From the NCBI GenBank assembly GCA_964537555.1, contig CAZIAD010000004.1, positions 62,001-126,000 of the forward strand: a stretch of DNA of 64,000 nucleotides, written 5' to 3'. The notes below the pieces were generated by a model. The model saw nothing but the letters and a program-made list of their open reading frames with translations. It ran no database searches and was not told where the DNA came from. Made by a program: the position numbers and the translations under genes. The stretch is from CAYRWR01 sp964537555 (GTDB lineage Bacteria > Spirochaetota > Brevinematia > Brevinematales > CAYRWR01). Shown here one piece after another: positions 1 to 9,534 of this stretch (its first letter is position 1; the number at the start of each line of letters is the position of its first letter).

Positions 1-899
1 AAAAACTGGTACGGGATCAGGAATACCAGGTCATAGCTCTGGAGACCATTAAAGACCAGAATAATCACCCACTTCCCTATCCCTACAGATTGTCCTTTGT
101 GTTTGATGACAGGGTAGCGGGGCAGGCTAAAGACATCAGCTTTATTAATGATAAAAACGGCAGAGAAATAATAGAGGAAGATGAATCCGACCTTAAATGG
201 TATGGGGCTGTGGTCTTTATTGTGGGAACCTTACTGAGTTCTATACTGGCTTTATTGATCTCTCTTCCCTTCGCCCTGGCCATCGCAATCTTTCTGGGAG
301 AATACTACACTACCGGCCCATTATCCACTCTCATGCAGACTACCAATGAACTTCTGGCGGGTATTCCTTCGATCATTTATGGAGCCTGGGCCTTTTTCTT
401 TATCGTACCCCTGATGTCCCGCTGGTTTCCCCAGTCTACTACCGGAGGGGCCAGTATTCTGACTGCCTCGATAGTGCTGGCTATTATGATCATACCGTAT
501 TCGGCCTCACTGGCCCGGGAAGTGATAAAGCTCGTGCCTACCGATATAAAAGAGGCAGCCTTTGGAATGGGAGCTACCCGTTTTTCGGTGATCAGGAAGA
601 TCGTCCTGCCCTATGCCTCTTCCGGGATCTTCGCGGGAGTACTGCTGGCTTTTGGCCGGGCCCTGGGTGAGACCATGGCTGTGACTATGGTCATCGGCAA
701 CCGTAATCATATTCCCCGTTCTATCCTGGATGGCGGCCAGACTATTGCCTCCCTCATAGCCAATGAATATGGTGAAGCAGGAGCGCTCAAGTTATCTTCT
801 TTGACTGAGCTGGGATTGATACTGTTTATGATCACGCTCCTGTTCGGGATACTGGGACGATTTATTATTAAAAGACTGAGTTTGAAGGAAGAGAGATGA
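1..899 (+). CDS. pstC: Phosphate ABC transporter permease PstC (5' end outside window)
   Basis: This is an inner-membrane permease subunit of the high-affinity phosphate importer PstSCAB. The reading frame is open from base 3, so the true start lies upstream; the TTG at 90 is only the first start-like codon inside the window. The visible part has about five membrane segments. The cytoplasmic EAA loop (EAAFGMGATRFSVIRK, followed by the GRALGETMAV segment) is typical of PstC/PstA permeases and docks onto the PstB ATPase. A charged stretch around VFDDRVAGQAKD precedes the main transmembrane block. The stop overlaps the pstA start (ATGA at 896-899), which indicates translational coupling. Product assignment is firm; the N-terminus cannot be judged. 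Confidence 0.93.
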   Translation, partial: KLVRDQEYQVIALETIKDQNNHPLPYPYRLSFVFDDRVAGQAKDISFINDKNGREIIEEDESDLKWYGAVVFIVGTLLSSILALLISLPFALAIAIFLGEYYTTGPLSTLMQTTNELLAGIPSIIYGAWAFFFIVPLMSRWFPQSTTGGASILTASIVLAIMIIPYSASLAREVIKLVPTDIKEAAFGMGATRFSVIRKIVLPYASSGIFAGVLLAFGRALGETMAVTMVIGNRNHIPRSILDGGQTIASLIANEYGEAGALKLSSLTELGLILFMITLLFGILGRFIIKRLSLKEER

Positions 900-1795
900 A
901 ACAGATCATGAAAGACAATGTCTCTTTTAATATCAGAAAAGACAGGCTGTTTAAATCCACGGTAGTATTTTTCTCGCTCCTGTCCCTGGTCCCCCTCTTT
1001 TTAATACTGGGTTTTATTTTTATAAAGGGCCTGCCTGTTGCGTTTAACTTTCACTTTCTGACCCATGAGCAGTATCTGCCTATGGGAGTGGGATTTAAGA
1101 CCCTGGAAGGAATGGCCCGGGTCAAGGCCATCGGTGGGATCGCTCACGGGATTATAGGTACCCTCATGATAACCCTCACCGCTTCCCTCATCGCGATTCC
1201 CCTGGGACTGATCGTAGGGATCTATCTGGCGGAAAACAGAGGAAAAAAACTGGTCGATTATGCCACTATTGCCGTGGATATGATACAGGGAATCCCCTCT
1301 ATCATTTTTGGGATCGTAGTCAATGTCTGGATAGTGCGGACTTTTAAAGGATTTTCCGGCCTGGCCGGGGGTATAGCCCTGGCTCTTATGATGCTGCCTC
1401 TTATCATCAAAAATACAGAAGAGACATTAAAACTGATTCCCTCCAGCCTCAAAGAAGCAGCCTATGCCCTGGGGGCTCCCTATTACAAGGTGGTATTGAA
1501 CATCATGCTTCCGGTAGGCCTGAGCGGTATTATGACGGGTATCCTGGTAGCGGTAGCCCGGGTCATGGGAGAGACCGCGCCTCTCCTGTTTACTTCCTTT
1601 GGTAATCGTTATATCAACTGGAATATCGGGGAGCAGATGGAGACCCTGCCTACCATGATCTATAAGTTTTCCATGAGTCCCTATGCCAACTGGGTGGAAA
1701 ATGCCTGGGGGGCCTCGGCAGTACTGGTCATATTTGTATTGTTATTAAATATCATAACCAAAGTGGTGGTAAATAAATGGAAAGTAAAATTTTAA
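896..1795 (+). CDS. pstA: Phosphate ABC transporter permease PstA
   Basis: This is the second permease subunit of the Pst phosphate importer, 299 residues, a normal length for PstA. An N-terminal membrane helix is followed by a periplasmic segment and then five more hydrophobic segments. The EAA-type loop (EAAYALGAPYYKVVLN) and the VARVMGETAPLLFT segment are characteristic of PstA. The ATG overlaps the pstC stop by four bases, and the 3' end overlaps the start of pstB by 19 bases, so the three genes are almost certainly one transcript with coupled translation. PstA would form the channel as a heterodimer with PstC. Confidence 0.94.
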   Translation: MKQIMKDNVSFNIRKDRLFKSTVVFFSLLSLVPLFLILGFIFIKGLPVAFNFHFLTHEQYLPMGVGFKTLEGMARVKAIGGIAHGIIGTLMITLTASLIAIPLGLIVGIYLAENRGKKLVDYATIAVDMIQGIPSIIFGIVVNVWIVRTFKGFSGLAGGIALALMMLPLIIKNTEETLKLIPSSLKEAAYALGAPYYKVVLNIMLPVGLSGIMTGILVAVARVMGETAPLLFTSFGNRYINWNIGEQMETLPTMIYKFSMSPYANWVENAWGASAVLVIFVLLLNIITKVVVNKWKVKF

Positions 1796-2535
1796 AGATC
1801 AAAAACCTGAAGGCATTTTACGGTACTCACCAGGTCCTCAATGACATCACGATGGAATTTCCGGCATTCAAAGCCACCGCTATCATGGGGCCTTCAGGTT
1901 GTGGTAAATCCACCCTGATCCGTTGTTTTAACCGTATGCATGAACTGACTCCCGGAGCCTATAGTGAGGGAGAGATCATCCTGGGTAATGAAACGGTTCA
2001 TAATATCAACCCCATCCTGTTACGCCGCAGGATCGGGATGGTATTCCAGAGGCCTAATCCTTTTCCTACCATGACCATCTATGATAATGTAATAGCCGGT
2101 TATAATCTGAATGGTATCAAGCTCCCCAAGAAAGACAGGGACCGTATAGTGGAGGAGTCACTGACCCGGGCCGCCATCTGGGATGAAGTGAAGGATAAAC
2201 TGCATAAGAGAGGGACCTTTTTATCGGGAGGGCAGCAGCAGCGTTTATGCATTGCCCGGGGACTGGCCTTACAGCCTGAAGTCCTGCTCCTGGATGAGCC
2301 TACTTCAGCCCTGGACCCTAAAGCCACCTCCAAGATCGAAGAGCTTATCGTGGAATTAAAAGCCACAGTGTCGATAATACTAGTCACTCACAATATTGCT
2401 CAGGCTGGACGGGTGGCTGACTATACCGCATTTATGTATCTGGGAGACCTGGTGGAATTCGGGACTACCGATAAACTGTTTACCGTACCCGAAGATAAAC
2501 GTACGGAAGAGTATCTCACCGGAAAATTTGGCTAA
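1777..2535 (+). CDS. pstB: Phosphate ABC transporter ATP-binding protein PstB
   Basis: This is the ATPase subunit that powers PstCA, 252 residues. The Walker A motif GPSGCGKST lies at residues 38-46 (K44), the ABC signature LSGGQQQR at 149-156, and Walker B VLLLDEPTSALDP with D173/E174. The Q-loop region VFQRPNPFPTMTIYDNV is a PstB hallmark, and the switch histidine is in the segment LVTHNIAQAGRVAD. The start lies inside pstA (19-base overlap), and the best available ribosome site is a weak G-rich stretch in the pstA end, consistent with coupling to pstA translation. It is followed closely by phoU. Confidence 0.96.
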   Translation: MESKILKIKNLKAFYGTHQVLNDITMEFPAFKATAIMGPSGCGKSTLIRCFNRMHELTPGAYSEGEIILGNETVHNINPILLRRRIGMVFQRPNPFPTMTIYDNVIAGYNLNGIKLPKKDRDRIVEESLTRAAIWDEVKDKLHKRGTFLSGGQQQRLCIARGLALQPEVLLLDEPTSALDPKATSKIEELIVELKATVSIILVTHNIAQAGRVADYTAFMYLGDLVEFGTTDKLFTVPEDKRTEEYLTGKFG

Positions 2536-2562
2536 GAATGAGAAAGGATTAAGGAGAAATTA

Positions 2563-3222
2563 ATGATTAGAGAAGCCCTGCAGGAACTGATAGCTAAGAC
2601 AGTTAAATATAGTAGCCTGGTCGAGTCCATGATCTCCAACGGGATAAAGGGCCTCATTGAGCGCGATGAAAAACTGCTTAAGCGGATCATGGAAAAAGAT
2701 GAACCGGAAGCTAATCTGTTTGAGATCGAGATCGACAATATGGTGATCAATGCCCTGGCTTTGTTTCAACCGGAAGCCAAGGATCTGCGCCAGATACTGA
2801 TGATACAGCGTATGAATAATGACCTGGAGAGGATAGGGGATCTGGCTGCCAATAACGCGGATGGAGCCCTGATACTGATACAAAGGCCCGAAGTAAAACC
2901 GTTGCTGGACCTGCCCCGAATGGCTGAAAATACGACCAAGATGATCCGGGATTCCATCACCGCGTTTATCAATGAAGATACTCTGCTGGCAGTACAGGTC
3001 ATGCAGCATGATGATGTGGTGGATAATCTGCGGGACCAGATCCTGCGTGATATGATTGCCATGATGTCTGATCCAAAAGTACTGGAACGGGGCCTGCAGA
3101 TCATACGTATTGCCCGAAACCTGGAGCGTATAGCCGACCTGGCTACCAATGTGGCTGAAGACGTGATCTTCATCAAAGAGGGTAAAGTAGTCAAACACCA
3201 GAATTCTGTCCCTGAAAGTTAA
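2563..3222 (+). CDS. phoU: Phosphate signalling/transport accessory protein PhoU
   Basis: PhoU proteins restrain Pst-dependent phosphate signalling and help control phosphate uptake. This 219-residue protein has the expected two copies of a three-helix bundle. Each repeat carries the acidic metal-binding segment: LRQILMIQRMNNDLERIGDLAANNAD near the middle of the first repeat (shown here as overlapping parts, QRMNNDLERIGDLAANNAD) and IRIARNLERIADLATNVAED in the second. The ATG is preceded by AGGAG (2551-2555) at a suitable distance. It lies 27 bases after pstB in the usual pst-phoU order. No phoR/phoB pair sits beside it; the nearest response regulator is at 59022. Confidence 0.93.
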   Translation: MIREALQELIAKTVKYSSLVESMISNGIKGLIERDEKLLKRIMEKDEPEANLFEIEIDNMVINALALFQPEAKDLRQILMIQRMNNDLERIGDLAANNADGALILIQRPEVKPLLDLPRMAENTTKMIRDSITAFINEDTLLAVQVMQHDDVVDNLRDQILRDMIAMMSDPKVLERGLQIIRIARNLERIADLATNVAEDVIFIKEGKVVKHQNSVPES

Positions 3223-3238
3223 TCATTTCTCTATTCTT

Positions 3239-3278
3239 CCGATAAAAGGAATAAGGAAAAAGTTATTCCTTTTATCGG
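3239..3278. repeat. Perfect 16-bp inverted repeat between phoU and a TPR gene
   Basis: The left arm begins CCGATAAAAGGAATAA at 3239-3254, and the right arm TTATTCCTTTTATCGG lies at 3263-3278, separated by an 8-base loop. The stem is perfect. No U-run follows; instead the right arm runs into the Shine-Dalgarno sequence (GGGAGA, 3277-3282) of the gene at 3288. It may therefore be a 3' stabilising or attenuating hairpin, or a dyad operator, rather than a classical terminator. Confidence 0.7.
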
Positions 3279-3287
3279 GAGAGATCT

Positions 3288-4466
3288 ATGAAGAAGATAT
3301 TACTGTTTCTATCCATACTGCTGTTTATCCAGGGTATTTCTTATAGTCAGAATACAGAGGCAGGAAAAGCATACATCATCTATCAGGATGCCAAAGAGCT
3401 GTACCGGGCCAAAAAGCTGCAGCAGGCTAAAAGCCAGTTTACAAAAGTAGTAGTAGAATATCCCAGTTCCCGCTATGTTGCCAGTTCCCTGTTTATGCTG
3501 ACATTTATAGAGACTGACTATCTCAAGATCATCGAGTATCTCAACATAATACGCACCAGTTATCCTGATTTTAAGTATTGGAAAGAAGCCATGGAAAAAC
3601 TGGGTGATATCTACTATGTGATGGGTTCCTATGACTTTGCCGCCAAAAGTTATCTGGCGGCTGAGACGGAGCGGTCACAGTATATGCTGGCGGTGATCTA
3701 TTCCGCGGATGGTAAACATGAAGAAGCAATAGCCACTGTGCGCAGCCTAATCGACAGGACCAAAGATTACCGTCTGGCCTATAAAAGCCTCATGGTCATG
3801 ATAGACTCCTATATCAGCCTGGGTAAGCTTAATGCTGCTCTTAAGACCCTGGAGGAAAGTATAAAACTGCGGGACTATGCCTATGATGGAGGCAGCCGCA
3901 TCCTGTTTTATACCGCAAAAAGTTATTTCTATAAAAAAGATTATGCCCGTGCACTATATGTGTTCTCCTTATTACGGACCACCTATCCACTCTCCTCTGA
4001 ATCTACCTTGTCTAAAAACTACATGGAACACATGGAGAAAAAAGGGGTAGTGGTAACAGAACCGGTAGAATGGATAGAGATAAACTTCACCCGTCCGGCA
4101 GAACTGGCCTTTAAAAATGAAGAAATAGGTATGCATGATTTTGATGTGGAAGATTCTGCCGAGGACCGACAGCAGGAAGCGGAAAAACTGATAGGAAATA
4201 TCTCGAGCTCCCATATACAAGGCTATCTCATACGTATCGATGAGTTTAAAGACCTGGGCGTAGCGAATCTGGTAGCTACTGATCTGTCCCGTTCGGATTT
4301 CTCTTTTCCGATTGGCATTTATTTCCGGGATGGTTTATACTATCTGGAGATCCGGGGAATCAAGGAAGTAGATAAGGCAAAACAATATGCCAAAAGCCTG
4401 ATGGCCCTGGGTTACAATAACACCAAAGTGATAGAGGTGGTTAAAGTAACGGAGTATGAGCGTTAA
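3288..4466 (+). CDS. Exported TPR protein with C-terminal SPOR-like domain
   Basis: The 392-residue protein starts with a cleavable signal peptide (charged start, hydrophobic core, end near SYSQN). Residues about 25-250 are helical repeats of the TPR/Sel1 type, with segments such as AYKSLMVMIDSYISLGKLNAA and YFYKKDYARALYVFSLL. The last 70 residues (from about YLIRIDEF to the end) alternate short strands and helices in the pattern of a SPOR domain, which in other proteins binds denuded peptidoglycan; this part is an inference from pattern. It is probably periplasmic. The gene is preceded by a hairpin and a good ribosome site, and its end overlaps mutS by 11 bases. No specific function can be named. 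Confidence 0.75.
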   Translation: MKKILLFLSILLFIQGISYSQNTEAGKAYIIYQDAKELYRAKKLQQAKSQFTKVVVEYPSSRYVASSLFMLTFIETDYLKIIEYLNIIRTSYPDFKYWKEAMEKLGDIYYVMGSYDFAAKSYLAAETERSQYMLAVIYSADGKHEEAIATVRSLIDRTKDYRLAYKSLMVMIDSYISLGKLNAALKTLEESIKLRDYAYDGGSRILFYTAKSYFYKKDYARALYVFSLLRTTYPLSSESTLSKNYMEHMEKKGVVVTEPVEWIEINFTRPAELAFKNEEIGMHDFDVEDSAEDRQQEAEKLIGNISSSHIQGYLIRIDEFKDLGVANLVATDLSRSDFSFPIGIYFRDGLYYLEIRGIKEVDKAKQYAKSLMALGYNNTKVIEVVKVTEYER

Positions 4467-7074
4467 GGAACAAAACAATAAATTAACCCCTATGCAAAGG
4501 CAATATCAGGAGATCAAGTCTCAACACAGAGACAAGATTCTGTTGTTTCGTCTGGGGGACTTCTATGAGATGTTTGATGAAGACGCTTCAGTGGCAGCAT
4601 CTCTCTTAAATATCGCCCTCACCAAAAGACATGACAACCCCATGTGCGGCTTTCCTCATCATGCAGCCAACCAGTACATAAAAAAGCTGATCCAGGCGGG
4701 TAAGAAAGTAGCCATCTGTGATCAGGTGGAAGACCCCAGCGTGGCAGTAGGCATAGTCAAGAGGCAGATCGTCAATATTATCACTCCCGGTACCATAATC
4801 GAAGAAAATTTCATGGAAAATCATGATAATAATTTTCTGTGTGTAGTCTATGGGGAAGCCCGGAGCTTTGCACTGGCCCTGGTAGATGTTTCCACCGGAG
4901 AGTTTTTTGTCCATGTCCTGGAGGGCAGCGATGCCTACCACAGCCTGCAGGATGAATTATCCCGCTACAATCCAGCAGAGATCCTTTATTTTCAAGGCCT
5001 GGATAGTGACTCTACTCTCAGGGATATACTGCTCAGTTATTATTTTCAGCCCGAGGCATTGCCCTCCTGGTATTTTAGCCTCAATGACAGGCCTCAATGG
5101 ATCACAGATATCGAAGCTGATCCGGGGATATGGGAACACGCCCTCCTGGCGCCCTTGATTCTGGCCACACTGCGCTATCTGGAAGAAACTAAGTTCACAT
5201 CACTTTCCAATATTGCACGTATAGAATGGGTAGAGAAAAAAAGCTTTATGGAACTGGATGATTTTACCATTAAAAACCTGGAGCTTATTCGTAATATGCA
5301 GGATGCATCCCGGAAGTATACCCTCCTGGATGTGATGGATGAGACACTGACTCCTATGGGCAGTCGTCTGCTCAAGAGATATTTGCTACAACCCCTCTTT
5401 AATCGAGAAGCCCTTTATTTCCGGCAGAATTGTGTGGAACAGTTTTTTGAAGATTCGATACTTTTACAAAATGTAGAGGAATACCTCAGGTCAATGAGTG
5501 ACATTGACCGTTTAAGTACCCGTATTGCTCTGAAAAAAGCCTATCCCCGTGATCTCAAAGCGCTGTCCCGTTCCCTGATAGAAGCAGCCTCCCTGAAAAG
5601 TATCCTGACAAAAGTACCTTATCTTAAGGAAATAGCCGCTTCCTATAAGGATCTGCAGGCTCTGTCCTCCCTGATCGACTCTGCCATCCAGGACGATCCT
5701 GCCAATAGTTTTAACGGAAATGTCATAGCCCGGGGCTATAATCAGGAACTGGATGAACTGCGCAGTCTCATGACAGAGGGTAAAGACTGGATCCTTAGGC
5801 TGCAGGAAAGGGAGCGTCACAATACCGGCATCAATTCCCTGAAGATCAAATACAACAAGGTGTTCGGTTATTTTATAGAGATATCCCTGGCTAATCTTAG
5901 TGCGGTGCCCGATCATTACCTGCGCAAACAAAGCCTGGTCAATGCGGAACGCTTTACAGTCCCTGAATTATCTGAGTATGAAGCAAAGATCAATAATGCC
6001 ACAGAGAAGGTGGAAAAACTGGAGCAGTCTTTGTTTGAGGATCTGGTACAGGAACTGGCACATTCTATCCGGGAATTTCAGCAGATCGCTGCCGCAGTAT
6101 CCCAAATCGATGTCTTTCAGTGTTTTGCCAGGGTGGCCCGGGATCATCACTTCACCCGGCCCCTCATTGATGACAGTAGTGATTTCATTGTAAAAAAAGG
6201 CCGTCACCCTGTGGTGGAAAAATATATGGGCTCTCACCTTTTTGTCCCCAATGACTGCCATCTGGATAATGAAGAGAGCCGTATCCATATCATAACCGGC
6301 CCCAATATGGCAGGAAAATCCACCTACTTACGGCAGAACGCCCTCATCGCCCTGCTGGCTCAGGTTGGGTCTTATGTCCCTGCCCAGTCGGTAAAGATGG
6401 GTATGATTGACCGTATTTTTACCCGCATTGGAGCCTCGGACCAGCTCTCAGCAGGGCGTTCCACCTTTTTAGTGGAGATGGAGGAGGCCGCCAATATCCT
6501 GTCCCATTGTTCCCCTCAGAGCCTTATCATAATGGATGAACTGGGCCGGGGTACTTCCACCTATGACGGCTTATCCATAGCCTGGGCAGTGATAGAGCAT
6601 CTTCATGAAAAACAGGAGCGGGGTGCCCGGACTTTATTTGCCACACATTACCATGAGCTCACTCAGCTGGCGGCAAAAAAGGGCATCCAGAACTTTAACA
6701 TCGCCGTAAAAGAATATGAGCAGGAACTGATCTTTTTGCGTAAGGTAGTAGAAGGCCCGGCTGATAAAAGTTATGGCATTTATGTAGCCCGACTGGCCGG
6801 AATAGACCAGGAGATAGTGGATCGGGCTACTGTGATCCTGAATAGCCTGGAGAAAGAAGGGCGCAGAGCCGGATATGAGATAGAACAGGTGATGGATGAT
6901 AAGTACCGAAAGGCAGGGGAAAAAGCGGCTCATCTGGAGTTATTTTCAGATAATCCTCAGGCCAATGTAGTAGAGAAGATCAAAAATCTGGATATAGACC
7001 GTATTACCCCATTAGAGGCCATTACTTTTTTGGCAGAAGTGAAGAAAGACCTGGGGAATAGTAGCACTCAATAA
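4456..7074 (+). CDS. mutS: DNA mismatch repair ATPase MutS
   Basis: MutS recognises mismatches and small loops and recruits MutL. The 872-residue protein has full MutS1 architecture. The mismatch-binding motif GDFYEMF carries F36 and E38; the connector, lever and clamp domains follow; Walker A GPNMAGKST is at 615-623, Walker B ends with D694/E695 (IIMDELGRGTSTYDG), and a helix-turn-helix dimerisation end follows. The length and the F-x-E motif separate it from MutS2 and from MutS homologues without mismatch binding. The start overlaps the upstream TPR gene by 11 bases. No mutL lies in the window. Confidence 0.97.
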   Translation: MSVKEQNNKLTPMQRQYQEIKSQHRDKILLFRLGDFYEMFDEDASVAASLLNIALTKRHDNPMCGFPHHAANQYIKKLIQAGKKVAICDQVEDPSVAVGIVKRQIVNIITPGTIIEENFMENHDNNFLCVVYGEARSFALALVDVSTGEFFVHVLEGSDAYHSLQDELSRYNPAEILYFQGLDSDSTLRDILLSYYFQPEALPSWYFSLNDRPQWITDIEADPGIWEHALLAPLILATLRYLEETKFTSLSNIARIEWVEKKSFMELDDFTIKNLELIRNMQDASRKYTLLDVMDETLTPMGSRLLKRYLLQPLFNREALYFRQNCVEQFFEDSILLQNVEEYLRSMSDIDRLSTRIALKKAYPRDLKALSRSLIEAASLKSILTKVPYLKEIAASYKDLQALSSLIDSAIQDDPANSFNGNVIARGYNQELDELRSLMTEGKDWILRLQERERHNTGINSLKIKYNKVFGYFIEISLANLSAVPDHYLRKQSLVNAERFTVPELSEYEAKINNATEKVEKLEQSLFEDLVQELAHSIREFQQIAAAVSQIDVFQCFARVARDHHFTRPLIDDSSDFIVKKGRHPVVEKYMGSHLFVPNDCHLDNEESRIHIITGPNMAGKSTYLRQNALIALLAQVGSYVPAQSVKMGMIDRIFTRIGASDQLSAGRSTFLVEMEEAANILSHCSPQSLIIMDELGRGTSTYDGLSIAWAVIEHLHEKQERGARTLFATHYHELTQLAAKKGIQNFNIAVKEYEQELIFLRKVVEGPADKSYGIYVARLAGIDQEIVDRATVILNSLEKEGRRAGYEIEQVMDDKYRKAGEKAAHLELFSDNPQANVVEKIKNLDIDRITPLEAITFLAEVKKDLGNSSTQ

Positions 7075-7272
7075 TTTGAACTCACGGGATGAGCTTCATA
7101 CAGAAATATATTTAGTTTGGTTATTGTGGCAATGAAATCATTTCTGGTTCTCTGCAGAGCATTTGAACAATTAGAATAAGTAACTTTGTTTTTTAAAATA
7201 AAATTTATATTTATAGTAACTTGATTTGATTTAATTAATACTTTCTCCGATAAAGAGTTAAGGAGTAATAAG

Positions 7273-8610
7273 ATTTCAGGAATATTATTATTTTTTCTCA
7301 TTCTTGCAGCCATTGGCTCAGTCATTGCTTTAATACTTGTCTTGTCCGGAATTTTTAGAAAGAAATCTGTCGTAAGAGAAATAGAGTCACTTCTCAAAGA
7401 AAGCAAATACGAAGAGGTGGAGAAACTGGTACTTACCGGCCTGAGTAAAAAAAAGGACCCTTTTTTACATCGGTATTTTCTGGGGCAGGCTTATGAAGGA
7501 CAGGGTAAACTGGAGCTGGCTATCAGCTTCTATGAAAAAGCAATGCTGCAGCTCTCCATGTCAAAGAACGAGTCAATGCATAATATTCAATACAAAATAG
7601 CAGATCTCTGTTATAAGACAGGAAAGATAGACCAGGCTTTATCCTATTATGAGATCGTGCTGCAAACCGAACCGGAGAATCATTTAGCCCTGGCCCATTC
7701 TGCTGAAATATATTATCTTAAGAAAAAATACGTGCGGTGTAAACAGCTTCTGGAATTCCTTTTATCCCATTTCCCCAAGGATCTGAAATCCCGTTTACTA
7801 TTAGCTAAAGTGCTGTTTAAGCTAAATCAGTTTTCAGCAGGTGAGCACTACCTTCATAGTATAATCGCAACTGACGGTGTCTCTGATGAGATGCGGCTGG
7901 ATGCCCAGGAATATCTGGCAGACAGTTATTTCAATGCTAAAAATTTTATTCAGTCTGCAGAAATATATGATTCTTTGCTTGTAGAGCCTTTGATAATGGA
8001 TAATCCGGATAAAGCCTTGAAAGTAATAAAGAATCTTCTGATGTGCCTTATCATTAAAAGGGATCTTAAGGCGGCTCAATATACTTTCGAAAATTACCTG
8101 ACCAGCTTCGATGCCCAGGCCAAGTTTGAGATCATGTACACTATGGCAGAGGGCTTACTGAAGATAGGAGAGTTTTATCGCTCGATCACTATGATAAAAA
8201 GTATTTATGAAAGAAATAAAGATTTCAGGGATGTTGCAAAAACCGTTGAGCGATTTAATGAGCTTTTAAAATACCCTAATTTAAGATTTATCTTTACCCG
8301 AGAATATAAAGAATGTAAAAGATATATCACTCAGGTTTTGAAACTGGAACCTCGTATACAGGATATTTTAGGAAATAACTACATGATCCTGTTTGATGAA
8401 TCCAGGACTTTTATTATCAATCTCAGCCCCTTTCCTCTGTATGCCAATGAGGCCCAGGAATGTAAGAACCAGATCCAGATGGAAAATGCCTTGAAACATC
8501 CGATCGAGTATTATTCTTATACTGCTATGAATCAGGATGTAAGAGAAGTGTTTTTACACCAGGAAGTAATGGAGATCTTCGGGGCCGGATTTATAGACAC
8601 CTTCAAATAA
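7273..8610 (+). CDS. Membrane-anchored TPR protein, probable ATT start
   Basis: The frame is open from 7225 and contains no ATG, GTG or TTG before the TTG at 7342, which has no ribosome site. An ATT at 7273 sits 7 bases after AGGAG (7261-7265) and would give 445 residues beginning SGILLLFFLILAAIGSV after the initiator. That is one strong transmembrane anchor followed by the basic FRKK stretch. Starting at 7342 would delete the anchor. The cytoplasmic or soluble part is a run of TPR-like repeats (for example YKIADLCYKTGKIDQALSYY and ISFYEKAM), and a C-terminal domain without recognisable motifs. The region is more AT-rich than its neighbours. The function is unknown; TPR assignment is good, the start is an inference. 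Confidence 0.72.
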   Translation: MSGILLFFLILAAIGSVIALILVLSGIFRKKSVVREIESLLKESKYEEVEKLVLTGLSKKKDPFLHRYFLGQAYEGQGKLELAISFYEKAMLQLSMSKNESMHNIQYKIADLCYKTGKIDQALSYYEIVLQTEPENHLALAHSAEIYYLKKKYVRCKQLLEFLLSHFPKDLKSRLLLAKVLFKLNQFSAGEHYLHSIIATDGVSDEMRLDAQEYLADSYFNAKNFIQSAEIYDSLLVEPLIMDNPDKALKVIKNLLMCLIIKRDLKAAQYTFENYLTSFDAQAKFEIMYTMAEGLLKIGEFYRSITMIKSIYERNKDFRDVAKTVERFNELLKYPNLRFIFTREYKECKRYITQVLKLEPRIQDILGNNYMILFDESRTFIINLSPFPLYANEAQECKNQIQMENALKHPIEYYSYTAMNQDVREVFLHQEVMEIFGAGFIDTFK

Positions 8611-9534
8611 TCATAGGGCACTTCCCTGGAAAATGCCATTCTTAATCAGATACTGATCCAGGATGCGCAGATTTTCATTCTTATCCTTAGTCCAGAGGGG
8701 GCCTTCCAGGTCTTTCGGAGTGCACTGGCCGAACAGGCGGTGTATCACGATCTCAGGTGGAATGCTTTGTAAAATGTCTCCTAAAAACCGGATATATTCC
8801 TCCCGGTCCAGGTAATCAAAAGGATGCTCAGTGCGGTAATGGGAGAGGGCCGTACCTTTTTCCACATAAAGATGATGGATCTTAAAAGCATCGATGCCCC
8901 AATCCAGGCAGGTATTTACACTGGCTGCCATATCTGAATAGCTCTCTCCGGGCAGGCCCATGATGAGGTGAGCCAGGACATGGATGTTTTTTCTTTTTTT
9001 ACTGAGCTGGATGGCATTACGGCTGTCTTCCACGCTGTGATGACGGTTAATGAGCTCCAGGCTGTGTGGGTGCACAGTCTGGACGCCATACTCCAGTATG
9101 ACCAGATGATCCCGGGCCAGCTCTTCCAGAAGATCCAGGACGGCGGGATTGACACAGTCCGGCCGGGTACCTATGGATATACCGATGATATCTTCCTGTG
9201 AAAGGGCGGCCTGGTAGAGCTGCATGAGATGCTCCGGGGCTGCATAAGTCCCGCTATAGGCCTGAAAATATGCCAGGAATTTTTGAGCCTGATAACGGGC
9301 TCTGATCATGGCTTTACCCTCGATTATCTGCTCCGGGATAGAGAGATAGGGATCCACATGCCCCGCCCGGGCACCGGCCTCATTACAGTAGATACAGCCG
9401 CCCCGGGCCAGGGTCCCGTCCCGGTTGGGACAGGTAAATCCGCCATCCAGAGAGACCCGGTAGACCTTTTCTCCATATCTCTCTCTGAACCAGCTGTTGA
9501 GGCTGTGATAAGGCTTTCCTCTCCATAGCCTCAT
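8611..9534 (-). CDS. Radical SAM protein of the YhcC/TIGR01212 family
   Basis: The 307-residue protein opens with the family hallmark RVSLDGGFTCPNRDGT followed by GGCIYCN, the unusual cysteine spacing that holds the 4Fe-4S cluster in YhcC-type radical SAM enzymes (E. coli YhcC, B. subtilis YtqA). The barrel continues with GISIGTRPDCV and EYGVQTVHPHSLELINRHH, conserved in the Elp3-like group. The C-terminal segment HRLFGQCTPKDLEGPLW is also typical. The family's substrate is not settled; a tRNA-related role has been proposed for relatives. The gene overlaps the upstream methyltransferase by four bases (9531-9534), so the two are translationally coupled. Confidence 0.88.
   Translation of the reverse strand: MRLWRGKPYHSLNSWFRERYGEKVYRVSLDGGFTCPNRDGTLARGGCIYCNEAGARAGHVDPYLSIPEQIIEGKAMIRARYQAQKFLAYFQAYSGTYAAPEHLMQLYQAALSQEDIIGISIGTRPDCVNPAVLDLLEELARDHLVILEYGVQTVHPHSLELINRHHSVEDSRNAIQLSKKRKNIHVLAHLIMGLPGESYSDMAASVNTCLDWGIDAFKIHHLYVEKGTALSHYRTEHPFDYLDREEYIRFLGDILQSIPPEIVIHRLFGQCTPKDLEGPLWTKDKNENLRILDQYLIKNGIFQGSAL

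Noticed and set aside
2560..3198. A 212-codon minus-strand frame opposite phoU
   Set aside because: phoU has clear repeat motifs and operon position; the opposite frame is low-complexity, rich in His and Gln.
7342..7344. TTG start for the membrane TPR protein
   Set aside because: It lacks a ribosome site and would remove the membrane anchor; ATT 7273 with AGGAG fits better.
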